A stretch of 64,000 nt of DNA from Moniliophthora roreri. Lineage: Eukaryota; Basidiomycota; Agaricomycetes; Agaricales; Marasmiaceae. Made by a program: the position numbers and the translations under genes. Numbering within the stretch: the stretch's first letter is position 1; every line of letters begins with the position of its first letter. The stretch is taken from contig LATX02000177.1 of NCBI GenBank assembly GCA_001466705.2, positions 62,001 to 126,000 of the forward strand, given 5' to 3'. This document shows, one piece after another, positions 56,439-64,000 of the stretch. The notes under the pieces are model-generated. The model saw only the letters and a list, made by a program, of their open reading frames with translations, did no database searches and was not told the origin of the DNA.

Positions 56439-57848
56439 ATGGAAGAGCTTGAGATGGGGCAAGGTGTGCATGTTTCTGGTGTTGATCGACTCGTAAGTCT
56501 TATTTGTCGTACCTATTTGAATTATCTGTCGTTGAAAAAAATTTGACAATATAGCTGGTTCTTCGTTCTCTTTTGTCAGTCACGACCATTTCCGCTCTTC
56601 TCTTCGTTGTTCTCATCATCATGAATACCGTAGCTGGTATTCTGCTGACTGGAATAGGGACAATGGGCGATCCAGTGGCTTGTTCCCTAGCAATATTTTC
56701 TTGTATCCTCTTCCAGGGAAGCAGTAAGGTGGGAACGTTTCCTCGGCCTAGTCTGCGCTGCATGCTCATCATTTCATAGGTTCTGATTTACGCGTTTTTC
56801 GTTGAGAAGGTACACCGCCTCAAAAGTCGGCTTCATAGTCATCCCCACATTAAGCGTTTCACCAAATAGGTCTACATTGTATGGTCAGGTGGAAACCGAA
56901 CACCTCGTCTCAAGACAAAAGTCTACAAGATATGCAGTGTCATTTTACTGGGCTACGTCGTGATCGACGTGCTCTTCTTTCTCGGACATGCCAGTCACAT
57001 CAGGGAGGAGGATGGGGTGTGTATTTTGGGCTATAAAAATTACGCGTATGTGCCTATTACTTGCCGACCAAAAACATGTGATCGCTCACCCTTGACATCG
57101 ACATTCTCAAAGGTCAATCGCGTTAGTGACGTACGACCTCGTCCAGAACGTTTTTTTCACCATCATGTTTTTGTGGCCATTATGGCGGTCGCGTGTCATG
57201 AGCCCGAGGCTGAGAAACGTTGCAAAAAAGACATTTTAGTGAGTAGCAATTTCCAAGGCGCAACTGTGAAGGGGACTGAGTTTTGATTTACTTCATTAGC
57301 GGAGCTGTCAGTGGCCTGACGATTTCGGCTGTGGGTACTCCTTGTCATGTAACCAATGAATAAGCTGACTTTCGCGACTATGCAGGCCAACACGGTGGTC
57401 TTGATCGCACTCAGAGGCACAGAGTTGTCATGGGTCTGTATGAACAGCTGTGTGGCAGACGTAAGTCCTCGTTTTTACTTCAGCCTTGGAAAGCTCGACT
57501 TGATTCAACATTCATTTCCCTGCCCAATCGCAGGTCGCAGCAAACGCGTTGATCCTCTATTGGGTCAGCTCTGGAACCCCATCAGATTCTGTGGATCATT
57601 TCACTCTACCCGAGATTAATGTAACGAACATTACCGTTGGAAACCAATGGAAAGCACCAGCTATGACTAGTCCTTCGGGTACCATGGACACATCCACCAC
57701 ACAAACTGCGTCCATAGCATTCCAGCCCGGCAGTTTTCGCGCACCGGGAACCCTTCTGGACGCACCGAACGAATCAAATAAAATGGAGTATTTTGGTGAC
57801 GAGGAAAAAGGGTACGCCTCGAGAGAGAGGATCGTCAATGTACGTTGA
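56439..57848 (+). CDS. Multi-pass membrane protein, paralogue 1, eight exons
   Basis: Exons 56,439-56,492, 56,555-56,728, 56,780-56,809, 56,870-57,045, 57,113-57,238, 57,300-57,330, 57,386-57,460 and 57,534-57,848 give 326 aa. About six or seven membrane segments are visible (ISALLFVVLIIMNTVAGILL, SLAIFSCILFQGSSKVLIYA, VILLGYVVIDVLFFLGHA, NVFFTIMFLWPLW, GLTISAANTVVLIALRG, VAANALILYWVS). Shared family strings include SSKVLIYAFFVEKVYIVW and LRNVAKKTF. The last part is a polar Thr/Ser/Pro-rich tail. This is a common mushroom family of unknown function. The donor GTACGT at 57,841 suggests that a further 3' exon beyond the long A-run (57,854-57,876) may exist. Confidence 0.82.
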
Positions 57849-59582
57849 TCCATTAAAAAAAAAAAAAAAAAAAAAACTATTTTTGTCGAGCAAGTCTTGA
57901 TTCCGGTGTCTTTTTTCAAGGAAAAACACACACTATATTTCACCGGACCAATCAACATGTCTTCTACCTATCCACCATTGTATTCATGTGGCCAGCCCCA
58001 CCATGAGATTGTAAGTGTGTCCGTATTGGGACTTTTTTTTTTTTTTTTTGAGTGATCACTACAACCGACGTCTTTTCATCACCGACAGCCCCGAGATCAC
58101 CTACTTCAGGGCAATCTTCCTGCCAGGCCCCTGCGGATCCGACGCTATTCGTTTTAAAGCTACACTCGATTCTCTCCCACCCCATAGTACCATTCCGTGC
58201 CTCGTGTTATCCTGTAATTTCCTGCCAACATCCTCCGTCGCATTTTGCTGTGTTTTGTTGTTGTTGTTGTCCTGTTGTTGCTACCATTGTTTTTTGCTGA
58301 ACACTTCTTAGTCGTATTAAACTTGTAAAAGCTTGTAATACTACTACTAGACTAGAGATGTCAAAGAATGTGCTGTTGTCTTGGAACGGAGGTCGCATCC
58401 GATTAACTGAAGTGTCTCGCCCTTCGACCCTGTACTTGGCTCAAGTACCAAGTACTCAGGTCTCTGAATGTTGAGACCAATCAATCTAGATTTCAAGTGG
58501 ATTTGGTGTGGAATTTCATGATCTAAGAGTCACCTGGGTCGGGTTTTTCGAATCGGTACGCATACCACTACTACCTCAGTAATGTAGGTAGATGATTCTC
58601 CCAGAACTCTGATGCACCGAAAACCTATACTTGTCACCAACTGGTTTATTTCGGACTTGCTGCTTTCGGGCTATAGTGTGCCACCACCACGAACATGAGA
58701 AAATTGATGGTTGCGGTCTTGGCGGAAGGTAGCCCCAACCTTTTTGCCTTCTTCTTCTAGTTTACTTACCGCCACTGGCAAGTTCACGAAACAGACCCAT
58801 TTGTATTTTCCCAACTGCTACTAAAAAACGGATGGAGTGTTTAAAAACTGCATCTGCTCGCTCTCTTGGCCCCAAAAACCTTTGGGATTACTAGAAATAG
58901 TATTTTTCTGTACGACTGTTGTAGTTATCAAAATAAATTTCGGTGTTCTGGTAGAAGTTCAAAAATTCATTCTTTCGTTGAAAAATCATTGATTTTGTAT
59001 TAGCTCGACAACGTGAGGTTCTGGGGTAAAGTACATCCAGTAATCCTTTTTTAGGTATTCTCAGCTTGGGTATATAATCTGGCCCTTGTACGCCCACTGG
59101 AGCTTGCACAGCTGGGCGTTTGAAAACGTCGAGCGGAGTTTAAATTCTGTTGCCGCCTCGCTTTTACGTGAGGATTCGGGGGGAATATCATCTTGTGACT
59201 AAATTTTTTTTTTCAAACCGCACTTGGCGGCGGCATGCTTGTCCCTCCGCTGAATGTGTTATACTGTAGATGATGGTGCTAAAGAACCCATGTACCTAGG
59301 TCCCCCCTCACGACGGGAATCCTGCTGGTTTCCGACATTGGTCGGTGGCGTTTCCTTAATTAAGCGTCTTCCTCTCCTGTTCATCTCCTTGAAATGTCGC
59401 GTCTGGCGGTCTCAGATCACCATTCCCTTCGTGTCCTCACGAGCTGTATCCATCTCTTAAGTCTGTTCGCCCCTATCTTTGTTATTCACCGAGCTAATGT
59501 GTATTCTTTTTTTGTGGGAAGCTATATCACTCCTTTCATTCTTAATTGCTCGACGTTCGTGTCAACTCGGAAACTTGCCTCA
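57849..59582. other. Intergenic region, 1.7 kb
   Basis: A-run at 57,854-57,876, T-run at 58,026-58,042, and a (TTG)n-rich stretch at 58,250-58,280. No gene I can support. A possible extra exon of the preceding gene could lie at 57,921-58,010. Confidence 0.4.
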
Positions 59583-60870
59583 ATGGAAAAAATTGACTTG
59601 GGGGAAAGTTTGTGTATTCCTGGTGCTGATAGACTCGTAAGTCCTCCCTCGTTTCATCAAATATCTGATGCTTTACGGCACCAACTTGATAGGTGGCTAT
59701 TCGTCCTTTTTTGTTCGTAATCTTTAATGTGCACAAGTGTTCTCGCTAAAAACTTGTACAGCTGGAATTCTCATGACCGGAGTAGAGACAAGTGGCAATA
59801 CAGAAGCATGCTCCATAATCATGATAGCCTGCATCGTGTTTCAAGGTTCCAGCAAGGTGCGTTTCTTGTTCTCGTTACGCCGACTCTCACCGACAATGTC
59901 GATAGGTTCTTATGTATGCGTTTTTAATTGAGAAGGTACCGCTATTCCCCTAAAATTGAGGGAACTGAAGCATATTTTCAGATACACATTGTATGGTCAG
60001 GGGGCCATCGCAAACATCGTCTCAAATCCAAGGTCTACATCGCATGCTGGATTATCATCCTTGGATTCATGATCCTTCATCTTTTCTTCTTTCTCGGACA
60101 CCGCAGCTATATCGGACCTGAGGACGAGGCTTGCATGGTAACCTTTGAAAGTTTTACGTAGGTTCCCTCCTTACTTGAAATGACCCGAACGCAACGCTCA
60201 TGGTAATTATCCGAAAGACCGACTTCGCTGATGATATACGACTTCATGCAAATCCTCTTCTTGACATTCATGTTTGTATGGCCATTATGGCACCCCCATG
60301 TCATGAGTCCGAGACTGAGATATGTGGCGCAAAAGACGTTTTAGTGGGTTGGGATACATCTATTTTTTTGCTCGTGCTGACTCCTCCAATTAGCGGCGCT
60401 CTGGCTACTCTGCTCATTTCAGCTGTAAGACTTGTCACTACTTGTGCGATGATTCACCCTCTAACGTCACGATCAGGTCAACTGGGGAGCAATAATCAAG
60501 CTGGGTAACACGCAGTCGGGCTGGGTGTGTATGAATAGCTGCGCTGTGGACGTTAGTGCCTGTTTTCCTTCAAATGAGCAGGTAAAATTAATAGTTGAGA
60601 TTGCAGGTGACCTTGAATGCGCTTGTTCTGTACTGGGTTAGCACTGGAGCACTCTCGCGCACTGTGGATCATGCTACACTTTCAGAAATACAGCTTACAA
60701 GCCAGAAGCCAGCATTAAGCGTCAGCCAAACAAACGGGTCCAGTAAAATTCAATTGAGCATGACTTTTGGCACGACGAATCTTTCTCTTAGTAATAAGAA
60801 AAAGAGTGTTTATGTTCTAGAGGTACGTCGTTTCCCTTTGTTGTCGAAAGATTCTGTTACTCACGTTTAG
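59583..60870 (+). pseudogene. Multi-pass membrane protein, paralogue 2, frameshifted in exon 2
   Basis: Exons 59,583-59,636, 59,693-59,856, 59,906-59,935, 59,982-60,157, 60,218-60,343, 60,394-60,424, 60,477-60,551 and 60,607-60,870 mirror paralogue 1: exons 1, 3, 4, 5, 6 and 7 have identical lengths (54, 30, 176, 126, 31, 75). Exon 2 is 164 instead of 174 bp. The missing 10 bases fall in the first membrane segment and shift the frame to a stop (TAA near 59,747). No intron with proper phase rescues it. Downstream motifs are intact (SSKVLMYAFLIEK, IVWSGG, FMFVWPLW, GWVCMNSC), so the loss is recent, or it is a base-calling error, or translation starts at the later ATG in MTGVETSG. Confidence 0.75.
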
Positions 60871-62559
60871 GTTTAGAGCAGTGGCCAGTTGACAAAAGCG
60901 CAGAAACAGTCTGGTCTGCTTCGACCTCCTACTATGCCTGCGAGACGAAATTCCATCTAAACAGGAGTACTTATTCCCAAATATTTAGTTGTAACTCATC
61001 TTCTTTATATTTTTTGTAGAGTTCTGTACGTTACTATCTAATTGTTGTCATTAGTGAGCAGCCTCCGACTGACCCAACGCCATGGACCGTTGCCACCCCC
61101 TACTCAGTATCTACCCGCAAGTTTGTAGGATTACGATACGGAGTGTATCGCATCTCCAACATATACACTCTCGTTTTAGTGGGGTACCGCCTTCGGATCT
61201 AGATACCATGCTTGCGCCTCCACATCCGTGACCCATATAGCTAGTGGATGATAGTGATAAGACTAGAACGGAATACGCATTCAGCTCTCCTTGACAACGA
61301 AAACTTGCAGAATCCAATGTACTTGCGTCCTCGTGAAAGATAGGCTACTTCTTGTAGGTTGTCCTTTCAAACCTTCACGTAGCTTCCTTGTCGAATCATG
61401 ACTGTTGGGAGTCGAGGGAGGATAATAGGACGAGAAGGTACGGACCAGACTCAGTCAAAGCTGGTAGAAGAGCATCTGGAGTCAGCATCACCGACGGGAG
61501 TATCATTATTGGGTAGTGTATCAAAGGGATCGGTGTCTGCCGGGCTATATAGCGTAAACACCGAGCTTGGCACGCAGTTTGGATGTATAGTAAGGCGGGT
61601 ACGTGGACGTTGTGTTGATAAAGAACCTGACGAAAGAACGGTGAACTCGAACCACACCAGGGAAGAAAGCAAGGAACCCCCCCACGTACTGTACTGAGCA
61701 AGCAAAGGGTATTTCTCTGACGCATCTTCTTCACGTCGCGATCGACGACACCTTTCGTAACAAGTCCCTGCTGCGCCATTGGATCAGCGGGGGGGTCCAA
61801 TCGGACAGCCGGCCTATTTGATACACCTGACAGGTACCTTCTGAGAGTGTTGTCTCATCAAGTAGTCATCTAACTGTATTCGATTCATAGTGTGTAAGAG
61901 AGAGAGAGAGAGAGAGCCTAAATCCTAAACTACCCAATCGAGGGCGTATTCCTACTTGTCACGTCGTCTCGTAGAAAATCAAACCGAGACGGGTAGATGT
62001 AGCCGTCGCGTTCCCTGCAGATAGCCTTGGGGGATATCGGAGAGAACGCAAGAAACGGAAAGACGCCAATTCGTACGGGCAAGGGATGCGCGAGGACTTT
62101 GTCTTCGTTTTCGAGGTGACACGGTCGAGCTGCCAGTTTCCCGCTTGGAAGACTCCGTCGGTTCAGTTGATGCGAGAGTTGGTTTTTTCGCTAGCACCTA
62201 TGTGAGAATGAGCATAACTCGACATACCCAATTCGGTTCGACTAGCACACCAAAGAGTCATCCGTTCCTTCCCGTCGAAGGGGCCATCCGCACATTCCAA
62301 CAGGTACTACGATTCATTGCTTTGACCAATCGGGAGCTGTCAATGTTGACACTTGACAGCGGTGAAGTGGTTAACCGGAGATTATCACTTGAAGAAAGTA
62401 AATGTTAGTGACAAGTTTCTGATTCTGATTCGGTAGTAGTCTCAAAAGACTTACAACCGCTGGTACTGAGTGACAGGAGGAGTTGTATAGCGCCGCCAAC
62501 ACATGTCGTCATGTAGAACATACCGTCCTTGAAGCCGACGGGGTCCAAAAATAGAGCCA
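60871..62559. other. No recognisable gene
   Basis: CpG content is that of host DNA. Open frames are short and without known motifs. It includes a (GA)n run at 61,897-61,916. Confidence 0.45.
61897..61916 (+). repeat. (GA)10 microsatellite
   Basis: AGAGAG... run of about 20 bp in intergenic DNA. Confidence 0.9.
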
Positions 62560-62865
62560 TTACAGAGAACAAACAGATTCGCATTCATCATTTCGATCGA
62601 TAAAAAGTCCAGGAGCATCCGTAAAAACCTCACGCTCCGAGTCGGAAGAACGTTCTCTCCATCGATGTGTGTATTCGAAACGCCTTGGTGTGTTATCTTC
62701 CATTCTTGATGTAAATATATCATGCTTCCGTCGACTGTACTCGACTGCAAGTCTTTCGCTTCCTACCAGTATCCATGCCCATATTCTTTTCGGATCCAAA
62801 ATATCCATATCCAGCCAGGCATCCCAACATCTTTCTTTTTCGAAATGACGAGAACACCAATGCAT
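62560..62865 (-). CDS. Possible hypothetical exon
   Basis: A 101-codon frame with protein-like composition (HFEKERCWDAWLDMDILDPK, then ERLAVEYSRRKHDIFTSRME) and no low-complexity stretches. It could be one exon of a minus-strand gene; I see no flanking exons or family motif. Opposing frames in the same stretch are also open, so confidence is low. Confidence 0.25.
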   Translation of the reverse strand: MHWCSRHFEKERCWDAWLDMDILDPKRIWAWILVGSERLAVEYSRRKHDIFTSRMEDNTPRRFEYTHRWRERSSDSEREVFTDAPGLFIDRNDECESVCSL

Positions 62866-64000
62866 GATGTGTTAGACGTTGTGACGGCGGCGGTGGGGAG
62901 ATGAGTCGTCCTGTCATGGGATTCGCATTCCGGCCTTGGTCCTCGGAAGATCGAAGACCGAGTCCCTTTCCCAGCCAGACTGATATCACATCTTGTGCAT
63001 GTTTTCTGGATTGTGAAATGAGCATGGATACCGGGGGCATTCTGGTGGTGAGGTTACGCGTTGAAGCTCGAATTTCATTTTGGAAGCTTTCTCGGAAGCG
63101 TGATCATCTGGGTCACGCGACTCACAAATAATATTTTTTTTTTCGTCGCCCCGGCCCGTCCTCTCGCTCTCGCTCTCACCGCCTGGTCGTCAAGGCCCTC
63201 CACCCCTCTTTACCAAGACCTCGGGGACGCGCGAATACAGAATGAAGAAGCTCGGGATAATCATCACTCTAAAAAGGTTGAAGGTGAGTAGTCTAACCCA
63301 ACTTGATATCACGTTCCATGATGATCACTAAAAAAAAATAATGGCGAGCGGTCGCAATGTGCCCCCTACATAAATCCTAGTTATCCTGACTATTAATGTC
63401 TTTTCTTATCTTGCAAATATTCTTCGGCGTAGCGGAAGCTGAAACGTTTTTGTCTTTTTTTTGTTCGGTTTATAGGTTATCGCAACTGAGCTGAGCATTC
63501 TAGGCAAGGTGCTAGTTCATTTCTTTCCTATCATATCACCCTTCCGCTTTCATCTGATAAAGATTATAACAATCCTCCGGCCCTTATCCCGCAAATGGCT
63601 CATCCGGCTCGCATTTTACTGCGAGAGAAGAGAACGTTTACAGCAAGCTTCAAAGTTGTAGCTTTATCGATCATGGGCCTCTCACGCGGGTACCTTCGGC
63701 CTCGGGTGTGCTTCTCATTCCTACATCGTCGGCCAAGGAATCGGAGGTGCCGCATTCGACTTAGACCAGTAACCAGTGAACATGTCAACCCCGAGAAAAA
63801 AAAGAAAGAATTACTGTCTTACTGTCACCCCTTTGCATGTCAACGATATACACGAATCATGGGAACCCCCCAATACACTCCGTCCCTGGCTGGCATTTTT
63901 CACATGCTTTGGATTGATACATCGTTTGACATTACAGTAATCGCGATGTACTTTAATGGTATAGGTATAGGTATAGGTAATGGAATCTATTGTACAACTC
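62866..64000. other. Right edge, no recognisable gene
   Basis: A short plus-strand frame ending KKVEG with a donor GGTGAGT at 63,281-63,287 might be a first exon of a gene, but nothing downstream supports it. A hexamer ATAGGT is repeated three times at 63,961-63,978. Confidence 0.35.

Noticed and set aside
61396..61800. 134-codon minus-strand ORF
   Set aside because: Composition is not protein-like, there is an overlapping frame of similar length on the plus strand, and no splice context.

Overview
The window looks like a chromosome segment from a repeat-rich basidiomycete fungus, most likely an Agaricomycete. The genes have many introns of about 47-73 bp, and the serpentine-like membrane proteins, the F-box-like protein and the chromodomain Ty3 elements are of types common in that group. 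Genus and species cannot be fixed from the sequence alone. No rRNA, tRNA or CRISPR array was seen.

Bases 1 to about 42,300 are nested, decayed retrotransposons. Four lineages can be separated. A (minus strand, 1-3,102) is the least decayed. B (plus, 8,449-18,674) is a complete element with two LTRs and a GCTCC target-site duplication (TSD). C (plus, 23,672-30,527) has a chromodomain pol and a 3' LTR. D is a family with LTRs of about 1.6 kb, present as several copies in both orientations. Stops inside the element genes are mostly TGA at positions where relatives have Arg, Gln or Trp, and CpG is nearly absent over long stretches. Both point to old cytosine methylation or RIP-like mutation. Several apparent tandem duplications sit exactly across single N characters and are best read as unmerged contig overlaps, partly between haplotypes.

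All the lineages whose 3' end is visible carry an extra gene between pol and the 3' LTR. A and B have a sense ORF ending in two zinc knuckles with identical spacing. C has an antisense ORF with a Cys cluster and a coiled coil. D has an antisense, intron-containing acidic/Lys-rich gene. This recurrent 'third ORF' position is the best candidate for an under-described system here. The B lineage also keeps a -1 slippery heptamer at the gag-pol junction in two diverged copies.

Bases 38,019-42,255 hold a rearranged, CpG-free copy of part of the host gene at 45,128-46,720. A PIF/Harbinger-like element (TSD TAA) sits in it, and a D LTR sits in that element. From about 42,300 to the end the sequence is ordinary CpG-containing gene space: a seven-exon serpentine-like membrane protein, two tandem 2OG-Fe(II) oxygenases with identical exon lengths, a GST, a nine-exon MFS sugar transporter, an F-box-like protein, and two paralogous eight-exon membrane proteins, the second with a 10-nt deletion in its first membrane segment. 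The last 3.1 kb has no gene I can recognise.
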